Positions 8,524 to 16,763 of a DNA stretch of 64,000 nt are shown here, in pieces. Source of the DNA: CAMDTE01 sp964504345 (GTDB lineage: Bacteria; Bacteroidota; Bacteroidia; Flavobacteriales; Schleiferiaceae); NCBI GenBank assembly GCA_964504345.1, contig CAZDDX010000001.1, positions 186,001 through 250,000 on the forward strand, written 5' to 3'. The position numbers and the translations under genes are program-made. The notes under the pieces were generated by a model. The model did not search any database. It had not been told where the DNA came from and saw only the letters and a list, made by a program, of their open reading frames with translations. How positions within the stretch are numbered: position 1 is the stretch's first letter; each line of letters begins with the position of its first letter.

Positions 8524-10017
8524 ATGAAAAACGTTTCGGTGGTTTGGTTCAAGCGGGATCTGCGGTTGCGGGACCACGCCGCGCTGTACGCCGCCTGGAA
8601 ATCGGGGCAACCGGTGCTTCTGGTGTACTGCTTGGAGCCGGAATTCCTGAATCATCCAGACACCGCAGCACGACACCTCCGTTTCTTGGTGCAAAGTTTG
8701 GCGCAAATGCGCGTGGAATTGGAACCCTACGGCCACACCGTTTACGAGTTTTCTGGGGGAATTGATGATTTACTGCATCGTTTGCGGCAGCAGGGCTACC
8801 AACCCCAGTTGTTCAGCCATCAGGAAACGGGCCTTTGGACCACCTACCAACGCGATTTGCGGGTGCAGCAGTGGTGCAAAGACCGGGGCGTAGTGTGGAA
8901 AGAATTTCCTACCAACGGAATCATTCGAGGATTGAAGGAGCGGTCCCGTTGGGAAGCAACTTGGCGAAAACGCGTGGAACAGGAGCCGTTCCCGGCCGTG
9001 CATGCGGAACTGGTGCCTTTTGACGGGGCGTCGGTTGGGATGCTGCACACCGGACTTTTGGCGGCGCATACGGCCTCGCTTCCGGAAGATGGAGACGCGC
9101 GGGCCTTCCAGCCGGGCGGCGAAGCCGCCGGCTGGGCCTACTTAAACTCGTTTGTTCGCGACCGGCTCCGCACCTACCGACGGTCGATTTCCAAACCCCA
9201 AGCGGCCCGACGAGGTTGCAGCCGACTTTCTCCCTATTTGGCCTGGGGCAACCTTACCGTACGTCAGGTGATGCATGCTTTGGCGGACGCAGATCCTCCC
9301 TGGCGTCAAGACGTTCAATTCTTTGTTTCTCGGCTCCATTGGCACTGCCACTTCATCCAAAAATTTGAGTCCGAGTGCCGTCTGGAATGGGAGAATCTAA
9401 ACACCGGTTTTGACGCCATCCGAAACGAGGTTCGTCCGGACTGGGTGGAGGCCTGGTGCGCCGGAAAAACCGGATTTCCCATGATCGACGCCAGCATGCG
9501 CAGCGTTTGTGCCACCGGGTACCTCAACTTCCGGATGCGCAGCATGTTGGTCAGCTTTTTGACGCACCACCTCTGGCAACCCTGGCAAGCCGGGGTCCAC
9601 CACTTGGCGCAGCAGTTTCTGGACTTTGAGCCGGGCATTCACTACCCTCAGTTTCAAATGCAAGCCGGAACCATGGGCGTCAACACTCTGCGCATCTACA
9701 ACCCGGTGAAACAAGCCGAGGAAAACGATCCGGACGGCAGTTTTTTGCGCCAATGGCTGCCCGAATTGGCCGAACTCCCACTCCCCTTTCTTCGCGAGCC
9801 GTGGAAGATGACGGAGATGGAAATGCTGAGCTACGGCGTGCGGTTGGGTGTAGATTACCCAATCCGAATCGTCGATCACGAGGAAGCCGCGCGAACGGCC
9901 CGCGAATTCTTGTGGGGAACCAAACGCAGCACCGCAGCGCGTTCCCAAGTTGGGCAGATCTTAGCTCGGCACGTATCAGCGCGTAAAAACGCGAAGCGTC
10001 GGAGTGGACAAAGCTGA
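8524..10017 (+). CDS. Photolyase/cryptochrome-family flavoprotein (atypical)
   Basis: About 497 residues from the ATG at 8524; the frame opens at a GTG at 8509, but the ATG places the photolyase N-terminus (SVVWFKRDLRLRDHAAL) correctly. Residues 1-190 are the antenna-binding Rossmann domain and about 200-480 the FAD-binding helical domain (TGFPMIDASMR, FRMRSMLVSFLTHHLWQPW). In class I CPD photolyases the substrate pocket and proximal tryptophan lie in a segment like NGGWQW. Here that position reads HYPQFQMQAGTMGVN, so this belongs to a divergent subgroup and its repair substrate or signalling role is uncertain. It overlaps the 3' end of convergent yaaA by 42 bases. Confidence 0.85.
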   Translation: MKNVSVVWFKRDLRLRDHAALYAAWKSGQPVLLVYCLEPEFLNHPDTAARHLRFLVQSLAQMRVELEPYGHTVYEFSGGIDDLLHRLRQQGYQPQLFSHQETGLWTTYQRDLRVQQWCKDRGVVWKEFPTNGIIRGLKERSRWEATWRKRVEQEPFPAVHAELVPFDGASVGMLHTGLLAAHTASLPEDGDARAFQPGGEAAGWAYLNSFVRDRLRTYRRSISKPQAARRGCSRLSPYLAWGNLTVRQVMHALADADPPWRQDVQFFVSRLHWHCHFIQKFESECRLEWENLNTGFDAIRNEVRPDWVEAWCAGKTGFPMIDASMRSVCATGYLNFRMRSMLVSFLTHHLWQPWQAGVHHLAQQFLDFEPGIHYPQFQMQAGTMGVNTLRIYNPVKQAEENDPDGSFLRQWLPELAELPLPFLREPWKMTEMEMLSYGVRLGVDYPIRIVDHEEAARTAREFLWGTKRSTAARSQVGQILARHVSARKNAKRRSGQS

Positions 10018-10740
10018 ATTCAGCGCATAGCCGTCCGTAGAAAAGGAATCCACCACCTCTAAAAGGGGTCCGGAATGCTCCAAAACGTGCCGGGCCATGC
10101 TGCCGCGGGCACGTTTGCCAAAGACGCTCACAAAAACGGGTTTTCCGTTTTTCATTTCGCGAAAATCGCAGCGAAGAATGGGTGCTTTCAAGCCCGTCGC
10201 ATCCAAAACCGCTCCGTATTCACCAGAAGACAAGTCCAACAACCAGTCGCCTTGCAACTCACGAGCCAGTACCTTGGTGATTCTGTTTTTCCAAAACGCG
10301 GTTGGGCCCGACGCCGCTCCCAAGGGCCAAGACAGGCCCATTTCGCACCGGTAGGGCAAAACGCGGTCCGCAGGGCGAAGGAATCCGTACAGACCGCTTC
10401 CAATGCGCAGGTGCTCCTGCGCCCGACGCCAGGTGTCAGCAGACCAGAGCTGCGCCTGCAATCCGGCGTAGGCGTCCCCGGTGTAGGATAAGGCAGCAGG
10501 CGCTCCCTGTCCTCCGGGGTAATCTTCCCACCAAGCTTGGTGCATTTGAGTTGTGGCCTGGGCTAATGCCGCGGAAACGGAATGAAGTTTCGCGTTCTGG
10601 GCCGCCGTTAATTGCGCCAACTTTTTTCCCAATTTAAGGGCCTCAGCAGCAAAATGAGGCTCTGTGGGAATGATGCCGTCGGGCAATTCCGCCAAGCGCT
10701 GCATGCCCTTGGAGGGCGAAAGCCAAATTCGGTAGGACAC
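9976..10740 (-). CDS. yaaA: YaaA-family peroxide stress protein
   Basis: 254 residues, the family's usual length. The LSPSKGM start, LSYTGDAYAGL, LRIGSGLYGFLRPAD, YRCEMG and the C-terminal FREMKNGKPVFVSVFGKRARG segments are characteristic of YaaA (DUF328). In E. coli YaaA limits free iron and DNA damage under hydrogen peroxide; the fold is reported to bind DNA. Translation starts at a GTG one base after the stop of the aminotransferase gene, so it is the last gene of a four-gene operon. Its 3' end overlaps the convergent photolyase gene by 42 bases. Confidence 0.9.
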   Translation of the reverse strand: MSYRIWLSPSKGMQRLAELPDGIIPTEPHFAAEALKLGKKLAQLTAAQNAKLHSVSAALAQATTQMHQAWWEDYPGGQGAPAALSYTGDAYAGLQAQLWSADTWRRAQEHLRIGSGLYGFLRPADRVLPYRCEMGLSWPLGAASGPTAFWKNRITKVLARELQGDWLLDLSSGEYGAVLDATGLKAPILRCDFREMKNGKPVFVSVFGKRARGSMARHVLEHSGPLLEVVDSFSTDGYALNSALSTPTLRVFTR

Positions 10741-10741
10741 G

Positions 10742-11872
10742 TTAGAGCGGATTATGATTTTTCCAGTGGTTCAAGCGCTTCGCCGCTTCGTCGAGGGTGG
10801 CGTCGTTCTTGGCAAAACACAACCGAACTGCAGGAGGAACTCCGGTTGCGTCCACGTAAAAAGGCTGCAATGGTACCACCGCAACTCCGGCGTCCGCCGC
10901 GCGCGCCCGGGCCCACGCCCAATCGTCTGTTCCGTGGGGCAGTCGGACGGTTAAGAAATAACTTCCAGAGCAAGGTTGAACGTCCCACCCCCCGGCGCGC
11001 AGCGCGCGATCCAATCGGTCCCTCTTGTTTTGAAAAAAAAGGGCCAAGGACTCCGGATAATCGGGCCGTACCTCCAAAGCAGATGCCAATGCCTTTTGAG
11101 CCGGCGTATTGGCCGCAAAGGCCAAAAATTGATACACCTGCCGAAATTGCGCCGTCCAGTTGGGCGGAGCCACCACCGCGCCAATTTTCCATCCGGTGGC
11201 GTGGAAGGTTTTGCCCAAAGACAAAATGCGAAAAGCCCGCGACCGAAGGAAGTCTACTTGGCGCACCGAAAAAGGTTGTTGGTGGTCAAAGACCATCCAT
11301 TCGTAAGCCTCGTCGGACACCACAACAGCCTTTGGAAAAGGTTCCAAAGCACGAGCCAATTGATCCCAATCTTCGCGGGACCAAACGGAACCGGTGGGAT
11401 TGTGGGGAGAATTGACCACCACCACACGGGTTCGCGGGGAAAGCAACGCGGACCAATCCGGTGCCTCAAAGGAACCGGTCACCACGGTGCCACCTGCTCG
11501 GCGAATGGCCGGACCATAAGAATCGTAGGCGGGCTCCAACACCACGGCTTCATCGCCCGGTTGGAGCAGGGTCAAAAAGGCCGCGTACAAGCCAACCGTC
11601 GCTCCGGGAACAACGGTGATTTCGGATTCCGGATCGGCAACCGCCGGGGCATCGTCGCCCCATCGACGTCGGTCCAGAGCAGACAAAGCCTGCCGAAGAG
11701 CGGGCAAGCCAGCTGCGGGCGCGTACTGGTGCCATCCTTCCGCCAATGCGGCTCGGTAGGCTTCCACCGCTTCTTCCGGCGGGCCAAATTCGGGAAACCC
11801 CTGGGCCAAATTCAGCGCTCCGTGTTGCTGGGCGAGCGCGGTCATTTCCGAAAAAACCGACGGCTGAAACAT
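10742..11872 (-). CDS. PLP-dependent methionine-type aminotransferase
   Basis: 376 residues from the ATG at 11872; the frame stays open further upstream, but that part is antisense-like junk lying over cdd. It is a class I/II fold-type I aminotransferase. LNLAQGFPEFGPP near the N-terminus, SPHNPTG at 155-161, SDEAYEWMVFD near 186 and the Schiff-base lysine K221 in SLGKTFHATGWKIG match the YbdL/kynurenine-aminotransferase group. YbdL prefers methionine, so methionine or glutamine transamination is likely. The start overlaps the cdd stop as TGATG. It lies third in the MFS-cdd-aminotransferase-yaaA operon. Confidence 0.88.
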   Translation of the reverse strand: MFQPSVFSEMTALAQQHGALNLAQGFPEFGPPEEAVEAYRAALAEGWHQYAPAAGLPALRQALSALDRRRWGDDAPAVADPESEITVVPGATVGLYAAFLTLLQPGDEAVVLEPAYDSYGPAIRRAGGTVVTGSFEAPDWSALLSPRTRVVVVNSPHNPTGSVWSREDWDQLARALEPFPKAVVVSDEAYEWMVFDHQQPFSVRQVDFLRSRAFRILSLGKTFHATGWKIGAVVAPPNWTAQFRQVYQFLAFAANTPAQKALASALEVRPDYPESLALFFQNKRDRLDRALRAGGWDVQPCSGSYFLTVRLPHGTDDWAWARARAADAGVAVVPLQPFYVDATGVPPAVRLCFAKNDATLDEAAKRLNHWKNHNPL

Positions 11873-12351
11873 CACGGCAATTCGTCTCCGGAAAAAGCAA
11901 ACGGCAAAAGCTGCGACGCGTCTGGGGTTTTCCAAACGGGTCCGGCCGTGCCCGCCATGATCAAAGCGAACGGCTGGCCTTGTCTGTCGCGTTGTTCGTG
12001 CAGCGCTTGGCGGCACATCCCGCACGGAGGCAAGGGTCTGTGGCTGGCCTGGCCCGACGGTGCATAGACCACGGCCATCGCGAGTACCGCAATACCCGGT
12101 GCCACGGACGACGCCGTGCTCAAAGCCACGCGCTCCGCACAAATTCCCACCGGGTACGAGGCATTCTCTTGATTGGTCCCCACCAAAATGCGGCCGTCTG
12201 CCAAACGAACGGATGCCGCTACGTGGAAACGGCTGTACGGCGCGTGCGCCAAGGGAAGTCCGTGCGCTGCAAACTGCACCAACTCCGCGTCCTCCGGGAG
12301 TAAATCCGCGCGATCCTCCCAGGTATCTAGCTCAATCTGCCACGTACTCAT
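11872..12351 (-). CDS. cdd: Cytidine deaminase
   Basis: 159 residues. It hydrolyses cytidine or deoxycytidine to uridine or deoxyuridine in pyrimidine salvage. Zinc-site motifs are intact: C71-A-E73 (the proton-shuttling glutamate) and PPCGMC with C110 and C113. FHVAASVRL and GTNQENASYPVGICAER are the usual substrate-binding segments. The length fits the tetrameric class. It starts 9 bases after the MFS gene and its stop overlaps the aminotransferase start (TGATG), so translation is probably coupled. Confidence 0.93.
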   Translation of the reverse strand: MSTWQIELDTWEDRADLLPEDAELVQFAAHGLPLAHAPYSRFHVAASVRLADGRILVGTNQENASYPVGICAERVALSTASSVAPGIAVLAMAVVYAPSGQASHRPLPPCGMCRQALHEQRDRQGQPFALIMAGTAGPVWKTPDASQLLPFAFSGDELP

Positions 12352-12359
12352 TCAACTTT

Positions 12360-13634
12360 TTAATTTAATGATTTGCTGCCTTCCAATCGATCCTTGTTGA
12401 AGTAGAGCATCACCACTGCCACCGCCAGCAACACCGCTCCGGCAACAAAAGGTGCCGCAGGAAAATAGACCGGCGCTCCCGGTTTTGTGAACTGAGCAAA
12501 AATCTGCGTCATGAGCGGTGGGCCCACAATGGCCGTAGCGCTCATCAAACTCGTCAACGCCCCTTGCAACTCGCCTTGTTCGGACGGTAAAACCTGACCG
12601 GAAATCAAACCTTGAATGGCAGGCCCGGAAATTCCGCCCAGTGCATAAGGAATCAAGAAAAGCAACAGCATCCAGCCTTCTGAAGCAAAAACAAACAACG
12701 TCATGCCCAACAGCCAGAGCGACATCCCAACAAAAACAGCGCGTTTGTTGCCCAATTTGGGCACCAAGTAGCGAATCAGTCCGCCTTGTACGATGGCATT
12801 CAAAATGCCGACTACCCCTAAAGACCAGCCAACTTCTTTCTCGCCCCAATGGTAGCGCTCCATGGTCACGTAGGCCCAGGTACCTTGAACCGCGTGGGAG
12901 GCCAGATAAACGAAGAATAGGGAGCCCACCAGGGCCAAAATGGACGGATAGCGCTTCAAGCGCAGCAAGGAACCCAAGGGATTCGCCCGTTTCCAATCAA
13001 AAGGCCGTCGGTTTTCCGGAGCCAGCGATTCCGGAAGAATGAAAAAGCCGTAGGCGGCGTTCAACAACGTCAAGATGGCCGCCGCATAAAAGGGAATCCG
13101 AGATCCATAAGCCCCCAACACGCCTCCCAAAACCGGTCCTATGATGAAACCCAAGCCAAAGGCAGCACCAATCAAACCAAAGTTTTGCGCACGCTTTTCC
13201 GGCGTACTGACGTCCGCAATGTAGGCTGCTCCGGTGGTGAAACTGGCCCCCAAAATACCACTGAGGATGCGCCCCACGAACAACCAACTCAACGTAGGCG
13301 CCAAGGCCAAAAGGAAATAATCCAGGCCAAAACCCAACAGGGAACCCAGCAAAACCGGACGACGTCCGTACCGGTCGGACAATCCACCCACCACCGGGGA
13401 GAAAAGAAACTGGCAAATGGCGTAGGAAAACAACAACCAACCGCCGTATTCGGCTGCCTTGGAAAGACCTTCACCGGTCAATTCTTGGATCAACTTGGGG
13501 ATGACCGGAATGATGATGCCCAAGCCAATGACGTCCAGCAACAGGGTAATGAAGATGAACCCAACGGCCGGCGTACGACCGCTCTTGGGCGGCCCGGCGG
13601 GCGGAGTGGTGGGCAACGAAACGGAATCGGTCAT
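12360..13634 (-). CDS. MFS drug-type efflux transporter (TetA-like)
   Basis: 424 residues from the ATG at 13634; the longer in-frame start at 13883 adds an unlikely soluble extension and runs past a promoter box. Twelve hydrophobic segments are visible. LLLDVIGLGIIIPVIPKL in TM1, GGLSDRYGRRPVLL in loop 2-3 and GRILSGILGA in TM4 are hallmarks of the TCR/Tet drug:proton antiporter group. The substrate cannot be read from sequence. It is the first gene of the operon with cdd, the aminotransferase and yaaA. A TACCTTCG box ends 6 bases before the ATG, implying a leaderless transcript. Confidence 0.85.
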   Translation of the reverse strand: MTDSVSLPTTPPAGPPKSGRTPAVGFIFITLLLDVIGLGIIIPVIPKLIQELTGEGLSKAAEYGGWLLFSYAICQFLFSPVVGGLSDRYGRRPVLLGSLLGFGLDYFLLALAPTLSWLFVGRILSGILGASFTTGAAYIADVSTPEKRAQNFGLIGAAFGLGFIIGPVLGGVLGAYGSRIPFYAAAILTLLNAAYGFFILPESLAPENRRPFDWKRANPLGSLLRLKRYPSILALVGSLFFVYLASHAVQGTWAYVTMERYHWGEKEVGWSLGVVGILNAIVQGGLIRYLVPKLGNKRAVFVGMSLWLLGMTLFVFASEGWMLLLFLIPYALGGISGPAIQGLISGQVLPSEQGELQGALTSLMSATAIVGPPLMTQIFAQFTKPGAPVYFPAAPFVAGAVLLAVAVVMLYFNKDRLEGSKSLN

Positions 13635-13640
13635 AGCAAA

Positions 13641-13648
13641 CGAAGGTA
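13641..13648 (-). promoter_or_regulatory. -7 box TACCTTCG of the MFS-cdd-aminotransferase-yaaA operon
   Basis: On the minus strand TACCTTCG differs from TAnnTTTG at one base and ends 6 bases before the MFS start codon at 13634. Confidence 0.45.
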
Positions 13649-13691
13649 AGCACCTTCTTTTGTACTTTTCAGCGCAAATCGATAGTTTCCC

Positions 13692-14984
13692 ATGGTCGAT
13701 TCCGAATTTTATCAACCTACCGTGCCAACCCCAGCCCCCGCTCCCGCCCCGTCCGCAGAAAACCTTGGAAACCAAAAGTCGAATTCCTTGTTTCAGCCAG
13801 CTGTTTTTGTGGCCGCACTGGGGTACTTTGTGGATATTTACGACCTGCTCATGTTCAGCATCCTGCGCGTTCCGTCGCTTCAATCCTTGGGGTTGTCGGA
13901 TGCGCAGATTGCTACCGAGGGATTGAGAATCATCAACTTTCAGATGGCCGGCCTCCTACTCGGGGGAATACTTTGGGGCGTATTGGGAGATAAACGCGGC
14001 AGACTCAAGGTGCTGTTTGCCTCCATATTGCTGTATTCGTTGGGCAATTTAGCCAACGCTTGGGTGCAAACCGTGGACCAGTATGCGTGGGTTCGTTTCA
14101 TCAGCGGCATTGGCTTGGCGGGAGAGCTGGGCGTAGGAATCACCTTGGTAGCAGAGCTTTTGCCTAAAGAAAAACGCGGGCTGGGCACGTCTCTGGTGGC
14201 AGCCGTAGGCTTGTCTGGTGCCGTTGCCGCGTTCTTCATGAAGGAATGGCTGGACTGGCGTTCGTGCTACGCGGTTGGAGGGCTGTTGGGACTGGCCCTA
14301 CTCTTCCTTCGAATCCGCGTTTCTGAATCCGGTATGTTTCAATCTGTGGCGCAAAATCCCAACGTGCCACGCGGTCGGTTTTTGGACTTATTCAGACCCC
14401 GGGCGCGCGCCATTGCTTACCTGCAAAGCATCCTCATTGGTTTGCCCACTTGGTACGTCATTGGGATTTTGGTTTCCTTTTCCCGAGAATTTGCCAGAGA
14501 CCGTGGCTTACCGGGCGAGGTGGACCCTGGGTTTGCCATCATGGTGGCCTACGCTGCAATTTCCCTGGGCGATTTGGCCATCGGATTTTTGAGTCAGGCC
14601 TTGCGCAGCCGCAAAAAAGCCTTGTACATCTTTTACGGCATTACCGCCGCCGGACTGATTTTCTTTTTCCAGGCACAGTCCACAACGGAACTTTATGCGG
14701 CGTGCGCCTTGTTGGGATTTGGAACCGGTTTTTGGGCCCTGTTTGTGACCATGGCTGCCGAGCGATTCGGCACCAACCTGCGCGCCACGGCAACCACCAC
14801 CATTCCAAACATGGTACGCGGGGCCTTGGTTTTGATTTCCGCCCTCTTTACCGCCTTGCAGAGCCACTTTTCCTACACCCACAGCGGCATGTTGACCGGG
14901 CTGGTGGTGGTCTCCTTGACCGCCTGGGCTGCCCTACACCTCCCGGAAACGTTTGATCGCGATTTGGATTTTATTGAATCGTAA
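13692..14984 (+). CDS. MFS transporter, metabolite:proton symporter type
   Basis: 430 residues. After a Pro/Ala-rich cytoplasmic tail (residues 1-35) there are about 12 transmembrane segments. GVLGDKRGRLKVLFA in loop 2-3 and RFISGIGLAGELGVGITLVAEL in TM4 resemble the sugar-porter/aromatic-acid symporter side of the MFS rather than drug efflux. LPKEKRG follows TM4. No substrate can be assigned. It is transcribed divergently from the TetA-like carrier with only 57 bases between starts. Confidence 0.82.
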   Translation: MVDSEFYQPTVPTPAPAPAPSAENLGNQKSNSLFQPAVFVAALGYFVDIYDLLMFSILRVPSLQSLGLSDAQIATEGLRIINFQMAGLLLGGILWGVLGDKRGRLKVLFASILLYSLGNLANAWVQTVDQYAWVRFISGIGLAGELGVGITLVAELLPKEKRGLGTSLVAAVGLSGAVAAFFMKEWLDWRSCYAVGGLLGLALLFLRIRVSESGMFQSVAQNPNVPRGRFLDLFRPRARAIAYLQSILIGLPTWYVIGILVSFSREFARDRGLPGEVDPGFAIMVAYAAISLGDLAIGFLSQALRSRKKALYIFYGITAAGLIFFFQAQSTTELYAACALLGFGTGFWALFVTMAAERFGTNLRATATTTIPNMVRGALVLISALFTALQSHFSYTHSGMLTGLVVVSLTAWAALHLPETFDRDLDFIES

Positions 14985-15013
14985 ACAATTCTGGAACGCC
15001 GGCAACCAAATCG

Positions 15014-15021
15014 TACCTTTG
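15014..15021 (+). promoter_or_regulatory. -7 box TACCTTTG upstream of the nitroreductase
   Basis: Exact TAnnTTTG match. Unlike most boxes in this window, it lies about 85 bases before the preferred ATG, so this mRNA either has a real leader or starts at an upstream in-frame GTG (15041). Confidence 0.45.
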
Positions 15022-15106
15022 TACTGGAGCCGATTATGGGGTGTTTTTCTCGCCTCAAATCGTTTCAATTAATTACTGCTCATCCTTTTTTACCAATCCT
15101 ATCACC

Positions 15107-15883
15107 ATGGCCTCTGGGGTTTCCATTTTTGATCAAGAACAGAAATACAACTACAGCGAACCGGCTGCACTGTGCGACCCTGCTGCTTTTGCGCAGGTTG
15201 TGGAGAGCCGCAGAAGCGTACGTGTTTACAACGGTGATCCCATCCCCGAAGAAGTTGTTCGGGAGTGCTTGCGCTTGGCCCTTCTAGCGCCCAACTCCAG
15301 CAATTTACAGACTTGGGAGTTTTATTGGGTCCGAGATCCGGAGAAAAAGGCTGCCTTGGTGGAGGCGTGTCTGAACCAACCTGCTGCGAAAACAGCGGCT
15401 GAATTGCTGGTTGCGGTTTCGCGTCACGATTTGTGGCGCCAACGCAACAACCAAATGTTGGGACTTTTCAACCCCGAGAAAATCGCCAGACGGAAATCCG
15501 CCTACCAGTACCACAACGTGGTGATTCCCATGGCCTACGAACAAGGAATTTTCGAATGGCGCGGTTGGGTCAAACGTTTGGCCATGTGGGTCCGTGGCCT
15601 TTCCAAGCCCACCCCCCGCAGTCCAAAAAGCAATTCAGACATGCGGGTCATTGGGCACAAGTCCGTGGCTTTGGCGTGCGAAAATTTGATGTTGGCCTTC
15701 CGAGCAAACGGATTCGACACCTGTCCCATGGAGGGATTCGACGGAGTTCGCGTTCGGCGCATTCTGAACTTGCCTGCGAGTGCGGAAATCACGATGGTGG
15801 TATCGGCTGGAAAACGTGCTGAAAATGGCGTCTACGGCAAACGACTGCGGTTTGATTCGGCGCAGTTCATCAAAGAGGTATGA
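15107..15883 (+). CDS. Nitroreductase-family flavoprotein
   Basis: 258 residues from the ATG at 15107; an in-frame GTG at 15041 would add 22 poorly conserved residues. VESRRSVRVYNGDPIPEEVV near residue 28 is the FMN-phosphate-binding motif of the nitroreductase fold and LLAPNSSNLQTWEFYWV the next FMN-contact segment. The C-terminal region (PASAEITMVVSAGKRAENGVYGKRLRF) is also typical. The family uses NAD(P)H and FMN to reduce nitro compounds, quinones or flavins; the substrate is unknown. It includes a longer middle insertion (residues about 115-190) than classical NfsB. Confidence 0.85.
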   Translation: MASGVSIFDQEQKYNYSEPAALCDPAAFAQVVESRRSVRVYNGDPIPEEVVRECLRLALLAPNSSNLQTWEFYWVRDPEKKAALVEACLNQPAAKTAAELLVAVSRHDLWRQRNNQMLGLFNPEKIARRKSAYQYHNVVIPMAYEQGIFEWRGWVKRLAMWVRGLSKPTPRSPKSNSDMRVIGHKSVALACENLMLAFRANGFDTCPMEGFDGVRVRRILNLPASAEITMVVSAGKRAENGVYGKRLRFDSAQFIKEV

Positions 15884-16040
15884 TGCGTACGGTGCACAGC
15901 ACCCAAGGAAATAGGGCGTATTCTGCGGATTTACTTGGATCTTTTTTTGCGGTTATTCCTGTATGCGATTGGCACATAATGCCTTTTGAAACTCGAGGCT
16001 CCAAAAGTATGAGGAAACAACCACGAATCATTTCTTTGCT

Positions 16041-16763
16041 GTGAGACGGCTCGTACGTTTGGTCTTTTTCGTAGCCTCTGCAGTGATCGCACTGTCCGCA
16101 CTTTTATTGGTTCGGATGGCTGGACGTCGCCCGCACGTCCACGATTGGATTTACAAAACCTGGCGCCGTTCCTTTCTTTGGGCCATGGGCATTCGCGTTG
16201 CGTCCCGAGGCAGTGAATACAACGGACCTGCTCTTTTGGTAGCCAACCACCGGTCGTATGCCGATGTTTTGTTTGTTCACTCGCCTCTTCCCGTTGTTTT
16301 TTTGAGCAAAGCAGAGGTTCGCAATTGGCCTTTGATCGGATGGGCCGCTCGTGCTTTGGATACCGTTTTTGTCGATCGATCCAACAAAGACAATCGTCGA
16401 GCTGCGCGAGAAGCGTTGCGCGAACGCATGCACCACGGGGAATGCCCTGTGGTTTTTCCAGAAGGAACTACCGTCGCCGAAGGGTTGCTGCCGTTCCACC
16501 CCGGTATGTTTGCCGTTGCGGCCGAGGAAGGATGGCCTGTAGTGGCAACCGCCCTGGAATACTCGGATCCAAGCATGGCGTGGGTGGGAGATGAAGCATT
16601 TGTTCCCCATTTGCTACGCGTACTGGATCACCCGCGCTGGACCGTCCACCGCGCGGTATCGCCTCCTTTTCAAAACCACGATGCCGACGCTCTTCAGCGT
16701 GAAGTTCGAGCTTGGATGGAGGAAAACTTGGATTCTTTGCGCCTAGATGCCCAAAATAACTAG
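16041..16763 (+). CDS. PlsC-type lysophospholipid O-acyltransferase
   Basis: 240 residues with a GTG start; TTTCTTTG lies 2 bases before it, consistent with the leaderless pattern. One N-terminal transmembrane helix (residues 7-27) anchors it. The acyltransferase motifs are intact: NHRSYAD at 69-75 (catalytic H70 and D75) and FPEGTT at 139-144. The family transfers an acyl group to lysophosphatidate or, in Bacteroidota, to hydroxy-fatty-acyl amino-acid lipids. The next ORF overlaps its end by 17 bases and contains a GNAT-like N-acyltransferase-type domain, so a role in an aminolipid rather than plain phosphatidate synthesis is possible. Confidence 0.88.
   Translation: MRRLVRLVFFVASAVIALSALLLVRMAGRRPHVHDWIYKTWRRSFLWAMGIRVASRGSEYNGPALLVANHRSYADVLFVHSPLPVVFLSKAEVRNWPLIGWAARALDTVFVDRSNKDNRRAAREALRERMHHGECPVVFPEGTTVAEGLLPFHPGMFAVAAEEGWPVVATALEYSDPSMAWVGDEAFVPHLLRVLDHPRWTVHRAVSPPFQNHDADALQREVRAWMEENLDSLRLDAQNN

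Noticed and set aside
10612..12067. Long plus-strand ORFs (267 and 363 codons) opposite the aminotransferase and cdd genes
   Set aside because: They are antisense shadows of clearly recognisable minus-strand enzymes; Arg/Gly/Ser-rich low-complexity translation with no motifs.
12143..13883. Longer N-termini for the aminotransferase (466 residues) and MFS (507 residues)
   Set aside because: The extensions overlap cdd or cross the promoter box; conserved family N-termini begin at the internal ATGs 11872 and 13634.
15041..15106. GTG start of the nitroreductase at 15041
   Set aside because: Gives 22 extra residues without family similarity; the ATG at 15107 begins a normal nitroreductase N-terminus. 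It cannot be fully excluded because a promoter box lies at 15014.
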